A stretch of DNA of 64,000 bases, taken from positions 32,655 to 96,654 of the forward strand of contig NZ_JBQKLI010000010.1 in NCBI RefSeq assembly GCF_052116305.1, read 5' to 3'. The translations under genes and the position numbers were made by a program. Positions 48,813 to 57,868 of the stretch are shown here, piece by piece (position 1 is the first letter of the stretch; every line of letters starts with the position of its first letter). The notes below the pieces were generated by a model that was given only the letters and a program-made list of their open reading frames with translations, had not been told where the DNA came from and did not search any database. The stretch is from JBQKLI01 sp012798975 (GTDB lineage: Bacteria; Bacillota; Clostridia; Tissierellales; Peptoniphilaceae).

Positions 48813-49880
48813 ATGATAGGAATCAGTATATTAACAGGTGGAAAAAGCAGCAGGATGGGAACAGCTAAAAGCCAGCTTGATTTTTTTGGCTGCAGTTTTT
48901 TAGAGAGAAAGATTAAGATGTGGGAAAAATATCCCATCTACCTATCAGTAAATCATAAAGAGACTCTTTCTTCTCTTCCAGTCAAAGATATTACTATTGT
49001 AGAAGACAGCTTTTCAGAAACAGGACCTGTGGGCGGAATTTATGAAGTATTAAAGGCGACTTCCTATAGATGGAATTTTATTTGCGCAGTCGATCTCCCC
49101 TTTATAAAAAAAGAAATACCGGATTTTTTAGAACTTTTTATAGAGGAAGATTACGACTGTGTTCTCTTTACATTGAATGGAAAAATACATCCTTTATGCG
49201 GTCTTTACCGTAAAGAACTGGCAGAGTTTTTTAAAATTTCACTAGAACAAAAAAAGCTGAAGCTGATTTCTTTACTAAAGATGCTTCGGGTGAAATATAT
49301 ACCCCTAGAAAAAACGGCTTTTCCCCTAAATTTATTGGACAATGTTAATCGTCCGAATGAATATATACGATCTTTTGGAAACAGCATAAGCATCTGTGGT
49401 TTAAAAAATACTGGAAAAACGACCTTTATTAATGGAGTTCTTCGCTCTTTGTCGGAGATGGGCGTAGAAACCGCAGTACTAAAACACGATGGGAGACATG
49501 ATTTTTCTATAGACCAAAAAGGTACAGATACCTATTCTTACGCTGAGTCCGGGGCAAAGAATGTGATTATTTTTAACGAAAAAAAAATAGCACAAATTCG
49601 TTATGAAAAAAATAGAATTGACTATAAAGAAATTCTCGAACGAGAAAGAGGAAAGCAGGATATTATGATTATAGAAGGACTTAAAGGAGAACCGCTGCCA
49701 AAGTTCGAGATCTTAAGAAAAAGCGTATCGGAAGTCCCCCAATCCAATCCTGTGAATCGTTTAGGGATCATTAGCGATATACCTTATACTGGAGAAGGAC
49801 TTCATTTTGATTTGAACCAGCCTTCTGTATTTGCACAATATCTATACGAGCTATTCGTAAAAGACAAGAACACTATTTGA
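48813..49880 (+). CDS. MobA-MobB fusion protein (molybdenum cofactor guanylyltransferase / GTP-binding)
   Basis: A 355-residue two-domain protein. Residues 1-185 form a MobA-type nucleotidyltransferase: GISILTGGKSSRMG (3-16) with the P-loop GGKSSRMG, DLPFI and HPLCGLY. It would attach GMP to molybdopterin. Residues about 190-350 form MobB, with Walker A GLKNTGKTT (near 196), AVLKHDGRHD and MIIEGLKGEP; MobB binds GTP and helps MobA. In most bacteria these are separate genes. The ATG at 48813 matches the MobA N-terminus but has only a distant AAGG; coupling to moeA is likely. Confidence 0.87.
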   Translation: MIGISILTGGKSSRMGTAKSQLDFFGCSFLERKIKMWEKYPIYLSVNHKETLSSLPVKDITIVEDSFSETGPVGGIYEVLKATSYRWNFICAVDLPFIKKEIPDFLELFIEEDYDCVLFTLNGKIHPLCGLYRKELAEFFKISLEQKKLKLISLLKMLRVKYIPLEKTAFPLNLLDNVNRPNEYIRSFGNSISICGLKNTGKTTFINGVLRSLSEMGVETAVLKHDGRHDFSIDQKGTDTYSYAESGAKNVIIFNEKKIAQIRYEKNRIDYKEILERERGKQDIMIIEGLKGEPLPKFEILRKSVSEVPQSNPVNRLGIISDIPYTGEGLHFDLNQPSVFAQYLYELFVKDKNTI

Positions 49881-49890
49881 AAGGTTTATT

Positions 49891-50508
49891 ATGAAGCGGT
49901 ATTTTGATCAGATTAAAAACGAAAACCCACAATTAATATTGGAACTTTACGATCATTGTACTGCTTTGATGGAAGATTTTGAAAAAGCAGATCAATATGA
50001 AAATCGGGATTACTATACTAAAATAGACGAATTTAGCAGACTTCTTAAAGAAATTCTAAATATATTGCCGGTAGAAGGGATACAATTATCTTTGTTTGAA
50101 GAATTAGATGAAGAAAATAAAAAAGACTTTTTAACTTTAAGCGATGATTTTACTTATACGAAACCAAAAGGTTATACATTTATTGAAAACAAATATAAAG
50201 AAGCTAATTCTTTCAAAGAACTCTATATTGAGATTTTACAAGAATTATGCAGGATGGATCCTTTACTATTCTATTCAGTAGAAAAGAAAGCCAGATATAA
50301 CGGGATTAAGAAACCTTATTTTTCAAAAGACAGTTCAAAACTTCAAAAACCTGTAAAAATCGGACAATTATATGCCGAGACCCACTTTAATACAATTCAA
50401 ATTCGTAATCTGCTGATCAAATTTATGAAATTATTTGAATTGGGAGAAGATCAGCTTAAGATATATATTCGTTTAGACCATAAGAAGAAATACCGTTATT
50501 ACGGATAG
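49891..50508 (+). CDS. Uncharacterised protein next to an SbcCD-like pair
   Basis: A 205-residue soluble protein. The N-terminal half is helical and acidic; the C-terminal half (about 85-203) has the pattern YTKPKGYTFIENKYKEANSF, ELCRMDP, KKPYFSKDSSKL and QLYAETHFNTIQIRNLLIKF ending LKIYIRLDHKKK. I have seen this arrangement (F-x-G-x-x-Y, a helix with DP, then YVETNLSAN-like) as an unnamed domain in some restriction- or helicase-linked proteins, from memory and not verified. No catalytic motif is obvious. RBS AAAGG. It starts ten bases after MobA-MobB and ends eight bases before the nuclease gene. Confidence 0.65.
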   Translation: MKRYFDQIKNENPQLILELYDHCTALMEDFEKADQYENRDYYTKIDEFSRLLKEILNILPVEGIQLSLFEELDEENKKDFLTLSDDFTYTKPKGYTFIENKYKEANSFKELYIEILQELCRMDPLLFYSVEKKARYNGIKKPYFSKDSSKLQKPVKIGQLYAETHFNTIQIRNLLIKFMKLFELGEDQLKIYIRLDHKKKYRYYG

Positions 50509-50516
50509 GAGGCATT

Positions 50517-51599
50517 GTGTTATCTTTTTTACATGGATCAGATTTTCATTTATCCGCAAGTTTTGCTCATTCGTCTTTAAGAGAAATTGCGATTAAGAGG
50601 CGTAACGATATATGGAGAAGTGTAGAGTCTTTGTTTGAACTAGCAAAAATGAAAGAAGTTGATTTTATATTTCTTACGGGAGACCTCTTTAATGAAGAGT
50701 ATTTTACACTTTCCGAAATGAAGCGATTAGTGGATTTGTTTAATCTTATTCCAGAAATCAATATAATTATTACACCAGGAAATCATGATCCCTATCGGCA
50801 GGACAGTTTATGGACTGTTGTGAAAATGCCTGATCATGTTTTTTTGTTTAAAAATGAAAGGATTGAAAAGCTTGAATTTCCGAAGGCGGACATATACGGA
50901 ATAGCCTTTGAAAATCAGCATTTCAAAAAAGAAAATCTTTTAGACAATCTGCTTTTGAATGAAGAGAAAACAAATATCTTAGCTATCCATGGAGATGTAT
51001 ATGACCGAGATTCTCCATATCTTTCAATTGACCGAAAAGAGCTTAAGAAGTATCCTTTCGACTATATAGCCCTTGGCCATATCCATAAGCCTGCGGCAGC
51101 CGATTCTAGAACGATGTATCCCGGTTCGATAGAACCTTTAGACTTTGGAGAGAAAGGCGCCCATGGTGTTATTTACGGAGAAATAGAAGATGGAGTTTTA
51201 CGCACAGAAAGAATCTCTCTTTCAAAGAGTGTTTTCTTGGAGCATGTCTTTACCATCGATAATAGTTTTAATTATTATGAATTGGAAGGGGAACTGTCGG
51301 AAATAAAAAAGAACTATTCAAATAAAGTTTATTTGAGGTTGATTTTAGAAGGGTCATTATCTAAAGAATATGAAATTGATATGGAGAGCCTAAAGGAACA
51401 GTTGGGCGGTTTTTTTGAATATATAGAAATAATTGATAATATCAGCCAAGAATATGATGTTGAAAAGATTTATGAATTAAATCGGTCTAATTTGATCGGT
51501 TTATTCATTGATGAAATAAAAATGCGCAAAGAAGATCCTGCTTCAAAAATAGCATTGCAAGTTGGATTGGAGGCTTTGATAGAACATGGTGAAAAATGA
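50517..51599 (+). CDS. DNA repair exonuclease, SbcD/YhaO-like
   Basis: A 360-residue Mre11/SbcD-type metallophosphoesterase. Phosphoesterase motifs are all present: I HGSDFHL (6-12), II GDLFN (near 55), III GNHDP (near 89), IV IHGDVYD and V GHIHKP. A C-terminal capping part follows that likely binds the partner ATPase. It is closer in size to YhaO of Bacillus than to SbcD. The start is GTG at 50517 with GGAGG only four bases before. It overlaps the ATPase gene by 4 bp (ATGA), the usual arrangement for the nuclease-ATPase pair that trims DNA ends and hairpins. Confidence 0.85.
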   Translation: MLSFLHGSDFHLSASFAHSSLREIAIKRRNDIWRSVESLFELAKMKEVDFIFLTGDLFNEEYFTLSEMKRLVDLFNLIPEINIIITPGNHDPYRQDSLWTVVKMPDHVFLFKNERIEKLEFPKADIYGIAFENQHFKKENLLDNLLLNEEKTNILAIHGDVYDRDSPYLSIDRKELKKYPFDYIALGHIHKPAAADSRTMYPGSIEPLDFGEKGAHGVIYGEIEDGVLRTERISLSKSVFLEHVFTIDNSFNYYELEGELSEIKKNYSNKVYLRLILEGSLSKEYEIDMESLKEQLGGFFEYIEIIDNISQEYDVEKIYELNRSNLIGLFIDEIKMRKEDPASKIALQVGLEALIEHGEK

Positions 51600-53836
51600 A
51601 AATAGTTGAATTAAATTTAATCGATTTTGGAAAATTTCATAATCAGATTATCGATTTTAGTACAGGTCTTAATGTGCTTTATGGAGAAAATGAAAGCGGC
51701 AAAACTACAATTTTCAAATTTATAGAAGGAATTTTTTACGGTTTTGCGAAGTCTTATTTAAGAACTCTTCGTACTACCGCTGATTATGATAAATATATGC
51801 CGTGGGAGGGCAGAAACTATCGGGGAAGTATACTTTTTGAAACAAATTCAAATAAATACAGGATTTATAGAGATTTTATTTCTAAAGAGTACTACATCTA
51901 TGATGAAACAACGGGTACAGATATTAGTCCAGAGCTGGAAGGTTATTCCAGGTCCAATCTTTCTTTTCCTGGAGAGTTTTTTTTCGGCATAGGTTCCGAG
52001 CTTTTTTCAAAAGTTTTTGTGATACAAGAAGATCTATTGAGTATGGAAGATCAGACAAAAGAAATACTTCAAGATCAATTGACTCAGCATTCTGCACAAG
52101 CTTTAGAGTCATTTTCTGCTTATTCCAGTTTACAGTATTTAGTGAATTTAAAAAATGAAATAGGTACAACAAAGGCAAAGAAAAAACCATTAGGCTCCCT
52201 GCACCATGAAAGAGAGAATCTGCTGAAAGAGCTGGAATCTTTAGAAGATATAAGAAAAGAGTATAAGATTTCCATAAGCCAGTTAAGAGCATTAGAAGAA
52301 GAAAGGGAGTTGCTAGAGAAGGAGTTCAGCTTATCTCAAACACAAGCCTTATTCGAAGAACGCAGCCGTTTAGAATCGGCTATGAATATGAAGAATAATT
52401 TGAACAATGAAATTAAATCTCTAGAATTGGAAATAAAAACATCTCATTTATTGAACACTGTCTCAGATGAAGAGATAGACCAGTACATATCGAACCTGCA
52501 TTCTTTAGATCGAATTAAAAATGATTATGATCGAATATCCACGGCTAAAAAAGAATCTTTCCAGCGGTTAAAAAAACTGCATTCGGAATTTCATCTTAAT
52601 AAAGATGTTGAAAATCGGTATAAAGAAATTGAAAAAAGGTATGTGAAAAATAAAAAATTATCGAAAAGGATACAATATATTTTCTTCTTTTCGATACTTC
52701 CATTACTGATGTTTTTATACAGTTATTATAGCGGACAAATCAATGTGTTCTATATATCGTTAGTATTATTGGCTGCGGTGATCTTGGCAGTTCTGCTTTT
52801 GTTTTCTGCACAAAAGAAATTAAAAGATGAGATTAAGCAGAAAACAAAAAGTTTGGTGATGGACTACGATCTCCCTAAACTATCTACAAAAGAGCTGCTG
52901 CAGAATTATATGCCTCTACATACCGATGCCTCTTCAACAAGCGAATATACGTTAATTCAAGAACAGATAGAGGACTATGATCTTCGGATAGATTATTTGA
53001 TCCGCCAGGAAGATGAAAAAACAGAGGAACTTAGAGCTTTTTTATTCAAAATTGATAAAGTTGATATTCTTACTTTTGAAGAATTAGAGAATTTGAAGAA
53101 CAGAGAAAAATCAATTATTGAAACCTGCATACAAAAAAAATCACTCTTAAAACAAGTAGAAAGTGAATTTGATTTTACACGTTTGAATTATTTGAGAGAT
53201 CTGAAGCTGGAAAAGAAAGATGTAGAGAAATTTGAAACGATAAACGAAAAGGTTAGAGATAACAGCACGAAAATATCTGCTTTGAAGGAAAGAATATCCT
53301 TTTTGGAACCAAAACTTGAACAATTGTTAGAGTCCACAGAGCGTGTAGAGGAATTAAATGTTAAAATAGAGTATTATAATGATAGAAGAAAAGGGATCGA
53401 ACTTGCCATCGAATCGATTAATCTTGCAAAAAATAATATCTATAAGAATTATATCCCTAGAATTAATAAAATGCTTTCTACTTTAATGAGTGAATTGCGA
53501 GGGGAAGGTGCTGTTTTTAAAATGGGAGATCAGTTTAATTTATCTTTTCTAAACAGCAGCGATAAGTATATCTCTGAAGAAAGTTTAAGCTCTGGAACCT
53601 TTGATCAGATTATGATTTTAATTCGTTTATTCTTGATTGAAGAGATCTTTAAAGACGAATTTCCTCTGATTTTAGATGACGCATTCATTCGGACAGACCA
53701 AAGACGGCTGGGTATTCTCCTTGATTATCTAGCTGAAATCAGTGATTATCGTCAAATACTATTGTTTACCTGTCAGCAAAGAGAAAAAGAATTATTGGAT
53801 AATAAAAACATTGAATACCATTATATGAATTTATAA
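51596..53836 (+). CDS. SMC-like AAA ATPase, SbcC/YhaN-like
   Basis: A 746-residue protein with a split ABC-type ATPase. The N-terminal half has Walker A YGENESGKTT (about 30-39); the C-terminal end has the signature LSSGTFDQ (about 664) and Walker B FPLILDDA (about 692). Between them are coiled-coil regions (about 195-350 and 440-640) interrupted by two hydrophobic segments (about 360-404), as in YhaN, which would place the hinge at the membrane. No zinc-hook CXXC is seen, unlike SbcC/Rad50. It is coupled to the nuclease gene upstream. Shorter than Bacillus YhaN. Confidence 0.85.
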   Translation: MKIVELNLIDFGKFHNQIIDFSTGLNVLYGENESGKTTIFKFIEGIFYGFAKSYLRTLRTTADYDKYMPWEGRNYRGSILFETNSNKYRIYRDFISKEYYIYDETTGTDISPELEGYSRSNLSFPGEFFFGIGSELFSKVFVIQEDLLSMEDQTKEILQDQLTQHSAQALESFSAYSSLQYLVNLKNEIGTTKAKKKPLGSLHHERENLLKELESLEDIRKEYKISISQLRALEEERELLEKEFSLSQTQALFEERSRLESAMNMKNNLNNEIKSLELEIKTSHLLNTVSDEEIDQYISNLHSLDRIKNDYDRISTAKKESFQRLKKLHSEFHLNKDVENRYKEIEKRYVKNKKLSKRIQYIFFFSILPLLMFLYSYYSGQINVFYISLVLLAAVILAVLLLFSAQKKLKDEIKQKTKSLVMDYDLPKLSTKELLQNYMPLHTDASSTSEYTLIQEQIEDYDLRIDYLIRQEDEKTEELRAFLFKIDKVDILTFEELENLKNREKSIIETCIQKKSLLKQVESEFDFTRLNYLRDLKLEKKDVEKFETINEKVRDNSTKISALKERISFLEPKLEQLLESTERVEELNVKIEYYNDRRKGIELAIESINLAKNNIYKNYIPRINKMLSTLMSELRGEGAVFKMGDQFNLSFLNSSDKYISEESLSSGTFDQIMILIRLFLIEEIFKDEFPLILDDAFIRTDQRRLGILLDYLAEISDYRQILLFTCQQREKELLDNKNIEYHYMNL

Positions 53837-53848
53837 GAGGTTACACTA

Positions 53849-54529
53849 TTGATTTACAGCATATCAGATCTTCATTTGGATTATACAAAAAAGAAAACAA
53901 TGGAATTGTTCGGATCTTCATGGTCAAATTACGAGGAGCGTATTTTTTTGAATTGGGAAAATATTATCCAGAATGAAGATTTAGTATTAGTGCCGGGAGA
54001 TATAACTTGGGCGATGAATGAAAAGGAAGCTGCCGTTGATTTGAATCGTATTGACAGGCTTCCTGGGAAAAAAATATTATTGAAAGGCAACCATGATTAC
54101 TGGTGGAATTCATTAAAAAAATTAAATGAACTGAATTTATCGACGATTTCATTTTTACAGAATAATTCATTTGAACATAGCGGGTATTCGATAGCTGGCA
54201 CAAGGGGATGGATTGATAAAAGCCATAAAGACTTCATCGATAAAGATGTGAAAATATTTGAAAGAGAACTTCTGCGGCTTGAACTTAGTTTACAAAGCAC
54301 GAAAGGCGGGAAGATAATATGCATGCTCCATTATCCGCCCTTTTCCGAAGAGAGAATTCCAAACGAATTTGGTAAAATCATGGAAAAATATAATGTTCAA
54401 AAGTGTATATATGGCCATCTCCATGGAGATGGTTTGCAAAATGTACAAGAAGGGACGTATAATGGTATTGAATACGTATGTACTTCTAGCGATTATCTAG
54501 AATTTTATCCAATAAAAGTAGGAGAGTGA
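53849..54529 (+). CDS. Metallophosphoesterase
   Basis: A 226-residue calcineurin-like phosphoesterase with motifs SISDLHLD (4-11), VPGDITWA (near 50), KGNHDYWW (near 79), MLHYPPF and YGHLHGDG. It belongs to a predicted phosphohydrolase family (COG1768 type) whose substrate is unknown. The start is TTG at 53849 with AGAGGTTA upstream, 12 bases after the ATPase stop; no ATG fits the conserved N-terminus. nagB begins four bases after its stop. Confidence 0.85.
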   Translation: MIYSISDLHLDYTKKKTMELFGSSWSNYEERIFLNWENIIQNEDLVLVPGDITWAMNEKEAAVDLNRIDRLPGKKILLKGNHDYWWNSLKKLNELNLSTISFLQNNSFEHSGYSIAGTRGWIDKSHKDFIDKDVKIFERELLRLELSLQSTKGGKIICMLHYPPFSEERIPNEFGKIMEKYNVQKCIYGHLHGDGLQNVQEGTYNGIEYVCTSSDYLEFYPIKVGE

Positions 54530-54533
54530 AAGA

Positions 54534-55256
54534 ATGAAAGTCATTAAAACTCAAAATTATGAAACGTTAAGCAAAGAAGCTGCGAAAATATTTATTGAAA
54601 TTATCAAAAAAAACGACAAGGCTGTTTTAGGGCTGGCTACAGGTTCTACACCGGTAGGGATGTATAAAGAGTTAATCGAAGCGAATAAGAATGGGTTAGA
54701 CTTTAGCAAAGTGACTACATTTAATCTCGATGAGTATATTGGATTATCAAAAGATCATGATCAAAGTTATGACTATTTTATGCATGACAATCTATTTAAT
54801 CATGTGAATATTCCAGAAGAAAATATCCATCTTCCAAAAGGCGATGGCGAAAATCCCGAAGAAGATGCAAAAAAATACGAAAATATGCTGAAAGAGTCAG
54901 GCGGTGTCGATATCCAGGTACTTGGTATCGGAGTTAATGGACATATTGCATTTAATGAACCGGCTGAAGAATTGAAAGTGGAAACAAATATTGTAAATCT
55001 TACAGAGTCGACGATAGAGGCAAATGCCCGTTTCTTTAATTCAGAAAAAGACGTTCCTACGAAAGCGATTACCATGGGGATGGGTTCAATCTTCAGTGCA
55101 AAAAAAATCCTGCTTCTTATCAGCGGCGAAAATAAAAAAGAAGCTGCAGATTATATTCTTCGATCTGGAAAAATAAAAACGGAATGTCCTGCTTCTTTGC
55201 TGCACCTGCATCCAGATGTTACTGTCATTATTGACAAGGAGGCTTTTGGAGAATAA
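54534..55256 (+). CDS. nagB: Glucosamine-6-phosphate deaminase
   Basis: A 240-residue enzyme that converts glucosamine 6-phosphate to fructose 6-phosphate and ammonia, linking amino-sugar use to glycolysis. Motifs: GLATGSTPVGMYKEL (substrate phosphate), TFNLDEYIGL with the catalytic Asp, and VLGIGVNGHIAFNEPA with the ring-opening His. The allosteric-site residues of the longer E. coli NagB are not obvious. RBS GGAGAG. No nagA or transporter is adjacent. It overlaps the next gene by one base. Confidence 0.93.
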   Translation: MKVIKTQNYETLSKEAAKIFIEIIKKNDKAVLGLATGSTPVGMYKELIEANKNGLDFSKVTTFNLDEYIGLSKDHDQSYDYFMHDNLFNHVNIPEENIHLPKGDGENPEEDAKKYENMLKESGGVDIQVLGIGVNGHIAFNEPAEELKVETNIVNLTESTIEANARFFNSEKDVPTKAITMGMGSIFSAKKILLLISGENKKEAADYILRSGKIKTECPASLLHLHPDVTVIIDKEAFGE

Positions 55257-55798
55257 TGGAACAGGAATTAGAAGTCAAAATATTAAATGAAGATATCGAG
55301 AAGATAAAGAAAAGGGCTATAGCATTAGGAGCAAAAAAAATAGCTCATGAAAAGCAGATAAATACTGTAATTAGTTCTTCTTCATTTGATTTAATAGAGG
55401 AAGATTCCTATCTAAGAATACGTCAGCTAAAAGATCTGGATAATAATATTTCGAAGAATCAGCTTACTTTCAAAAAGAAGATACAAAATGATACAGTCCG
55501 AGAAAATTATGAATATACTGTAGAATTTGATCATGTGGATAGAATGAAAGAAATATTAAAAAATTTACAGTTTGACCAGATGCATGAAGGGTTTAAGGAA
55601 AGATATTCCTATGAATTCCAAGGAGCAAGACTAGATTTTGATTATTGGGATGAGAAGACCTATCCATATCCCTATATGGAAATAGAAGTTAAAAATCAGA
55701 AAGATTTAAAGGAGATTATTGAACTGCTTGAAATATCGGAGGAAAATATTTCAACCAAATCAATTACTCAATTACAGCAGGAGCTAAAGGAAAGGTAA
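55256..55798 (+). CDS. CYTH domain protein (class IV adenylyl cyclase / triphosphatase type)
   Basis: A 180-residue protein with the triphosphate-tunnel fold. The ExExK signature is at the N-terminus (ELEVK, residues 4-8), with LRIRQL, QLTFKKK, YEYTVEF, RYSYEFQGARLDFDYW and YMEIEVK supplying the alternating basic and acidic tunnel residues. It is likely a tripolyphosphatase or an adenylyl-cyclase-like enzyme; the reaction cannot be told. The ATG overlaps the nagB stop (TAATG), and the stop abuts the proB start. Confidence 0.85.
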   Translation: MEQELEVKILNEDIEKIKKRAIALGAKKIAHEKQINTVISSSSFDLIEEDSYLRIRQLKDLDNNISKNQLTFKKKIQNDTVRENYEYTVEFDHVDRMKEILKNLQFDQMHEGFKERYSYEFQGARLDFDYWDEKTYPYPYMEIEVKNQKDLKEIIELLEISEENISTKSITQLQQELKER

Positions 55799-56599
55799 AT
55801 GAAACGATTTGAAGAAAAAGTTAAACGGGTAGTAATTAAGGTAGGGACCTCTTCTATAACCCATAAAAATGGAACTGTGGATCTTTCAAAAATTGAGGAT
55901 TTGTCTTGGGCTATCGCAGATTTGAAAAATCATGGAGTAGAAGTAGTACTAGTGTCCTCTGCTGCGATCAGCTGCGGTACGAAGTTTCTAGGTTTAGAAG
56001 AAAGACCTAGAGATACGATAGGCAAACAGGCAACATCTGCTGTCGGACAAGTTGTCTTGATGAACACATATAAAAAGGCTATGAATGATTTCGGTTATAA
56101 TATTGCTCAATTATTAATAACACGTCAAATCGAAACAGACCCCACCATGTATGAAAACACAATTAATGTGTTTGAAAAACTTCTGGATATGGATGTAGTT
56201 CCCATCGTCAATGAAAATGATACGATTTCTACAGAAGAAATAGAATATGGAGATAATGATACCCTTTCTGCAGTAGTTGCTCGTTTTATTCATGCGGATT
56301 TGCTGATTATTTTATCTGATATTGACGGATTGTATGACGATGATCCTCATAGAAATCCAGATGCCAAATTAATTACAGAAGTAAATGAATTTGATCAATC
56401 TCTTTTCCAAATTGCGAAAGGGAGCAATACAAAAGTCGGAACTGGCGGTATGGTAACTAAAATCAATGCCTGCAGGCTTTGTTTAGATCAATACATCGAT
56501 GTTGTTATCGCAAGCGGCGAGGATATGAATATTATCCGCAGAATTGTAGACGGCGAAGAAATTGGAACTATTTTTAGAAAAAGGAGAACTGAATGTTAA
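55799..56599 (+). CDS. proB: Glutamate 5-kinase
   Basis: A 266-residue amino-acid kinase, the first step of proline synthesis. Landmarks: VVIKVGTSSIT (10-20), VSSAAISCGTKFLGL, VPIVNENDTISTEEI and FGDNDTLSAVVA-like EYGDNDTLSAVVARF, LSDIDGLYDDDP, and the GTGGMVTKINA ATP-site segment. It lacks the C-terminal PUA domain of the 360-residue forms, as in many Firmicutes. RBS AAAGGA lies within the CYTH gene. It overlaps proA by 7 bp; the two products work as a channelled pair. Confidence 0.94.
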   Translation: MKRFEEKVKRVVIKVGTSSITHKNGTVDLSKIEDLSWAIADLKNHGVEVVLVSSAAISCGTKFLGLEERPRDTIGKQATSAVGQVVLMNTYKKAMNDFGYNIAQLLITRQIETDPTMYENTINVFEKLLDMDVVPIVNENDTISTEEIEYGDNDTLSAVVARFIHADLLIILSDIDGLYDDDPHRNPDAKLITEVNEFDQSLFQIAKGSNTKVGTGGMVTKINACRLCLDQYIDVVIASGEDMNIIRRIVDGEEIGTIFRKRRTEC

Positions 56600-57831
56600 A
56601 ACATATAGGTGAAAAAGCAAAAGAAGCATCTTATGAACTGCTAGAGAAAACTACCTTAGAAAAAAATGAAATTCTACAAGAAATATCCAATCAATTATCT
56701 GAGTTTTCAAATGAAATTATTGAAGCTAATCAAATAGATATGAAAAACGGCAGAAAAAATGGTCTTACCGAAGGTTTGCTTGACCGATTATTAATTACTG
56801 AAGATCGTATAAAATCAATGCAGGAGTCAGTAAAAGTAGTTTATGATCTTGAAGATCCAATTGGAAAGATGGATTATATGAAAACCCTTGCTAATGGACT
56901 TAAAATAGGTCAAACAAGCGTGCCAATAGGAGTCGTTGCTATAATATATGAAGCACGTCCAAATGTTACTTTAGACTGTAGTATTTTATGTTTAAAGTCT
57001 TCGAATTCTTTAATCTTAAGAGGCGGAAAAGAAGCCATAGAAACAAATAAAAAAATTGTAGAAGCGGTACAAAAAGCCTTTAAAAATTGTGGCACAGACC
57101 CTAACTGTGTTCAGCTTATCGAAGATACTACACGGGAATCTGCTCAGGAATTGATGAAATTAAATGGATATGTAGATGTATTAATTCCAAGGGGCAGCAG
57201 AGGACTAATTCAATCTGTAGTTCAAAATGCAACAGTGCCGGTAATAGAAACTGGAGAAGGAAATTGCCATATTTATGTAGACGAAAGTGCTGATATCGAT
57301 ATGACATTGAAAATAATTGAAAATGCAAAAACTCAAAGAATCGGTGTCTGCAATGCCATGGAATCAATTTTAGTGCATGAAACTGTCGGGGATTCCTTTT
57401 ACAAGGGGCTTGAGAAGATTATCAATGAGTATAAAATCGATGTGCATGCCTGTGAGAAGTCGATCGGTAAAATCAAAAATGCTTCGGCGGCAACAGAAGA
57501 AGATTTTTATAAAGAGTATCTAGATTATGCTTTTTCTATTAAAGTAGTGGATTCTGTAGATACAGCTATTAAGCATATTGAAAAATACGGAACCCATCAT
57601 TCAGATGTTATTATTACAAACGATTACAATAATAGCCTGGCATTTACTCAAAGAGTGAATAGTGCCTGCGTTTATGTCAATGCATCCAGCCGTTTTACAG
57701 ATGGATCAGAATTTGGAATGGGAGCCGAAATGGGAATCTCGACCCAAAAACTTCATGTTCGCGGTCCTGTTGGCCTGAAAGGGCTGACATCGAGCAAATA
57801 TATTATATTAGGTCAAGGACAAATAAGATAA
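56593..57831 (+). CDS. proA: Glutamate-5-semialdehyde dehydrogenase (gamma-glutamyl phosphate reductase)
   Basis: A 412-residue NADPH-dependent enzyme of the aldehyde-dehydrogenase fold, second step of proline synthesis. The catalytic Cys is in QRIGVCNAMES, NADPH contacts in PIGVVAIIYEARPNVT, then LILRGGKEAIETN, LIPRGSRGLI, and the C-terminal RFTDGSEFGMGAEMGISTQKLHVRGP, which is diagnostic (described in full family terms; longest stretch split). RBS AGGAG. proC is not in the window. A strong hairpin follows. Confidence 0.95.
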   Translation: MLKHIGEKAKEASYELLEKTTLEKNEILQEISNQLSEFSNEIIEANQIDMKNGRKNGLTEGLLDRLLITEDRIKSMQESVKVVYDLEDPIGKMDYMKTLANGLKIGQTSVPIGVVAIIYEARPNVTLDCSILCLKSSNSLILRGGKEAIETNKKIVEAVQKAFKNCGTDPNCVQLIEDTTRESAQELMKLNGYVDVLIPRGSRGLIQSVVQNATVPVIETGEGNCHIYVDESADIDMTLKIIENAKTQRIGVCNAMESILVHETVGDSFYKGLEKIINEYKIDVHACEKSIGKIKNASAATEEDFYKEYLDYAFSIKVVDSVDTAIKHIEKYGTHHSDVIITNDYNNSLAFTQRVNSACVYVNASSRFTDGSEFGMGAEMGISTQKLHVRGPVGLKGLTSSKYIILGQGQIR

Positions 57832-57868
57832 AAAAATTCTGATCATTAAAAAATGATCAGAATTTTTT
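57831..57868. terminator. Bidirectional terminator between proA and the small gene at 57869
   Basis: AATTCTGATCATT and AATGATCAGAATT form a stem of 13 bp, extended by A/T pairs to 17, with an AAAA loop; it serves proA and the convergent small gene. Confidence 0.92.
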
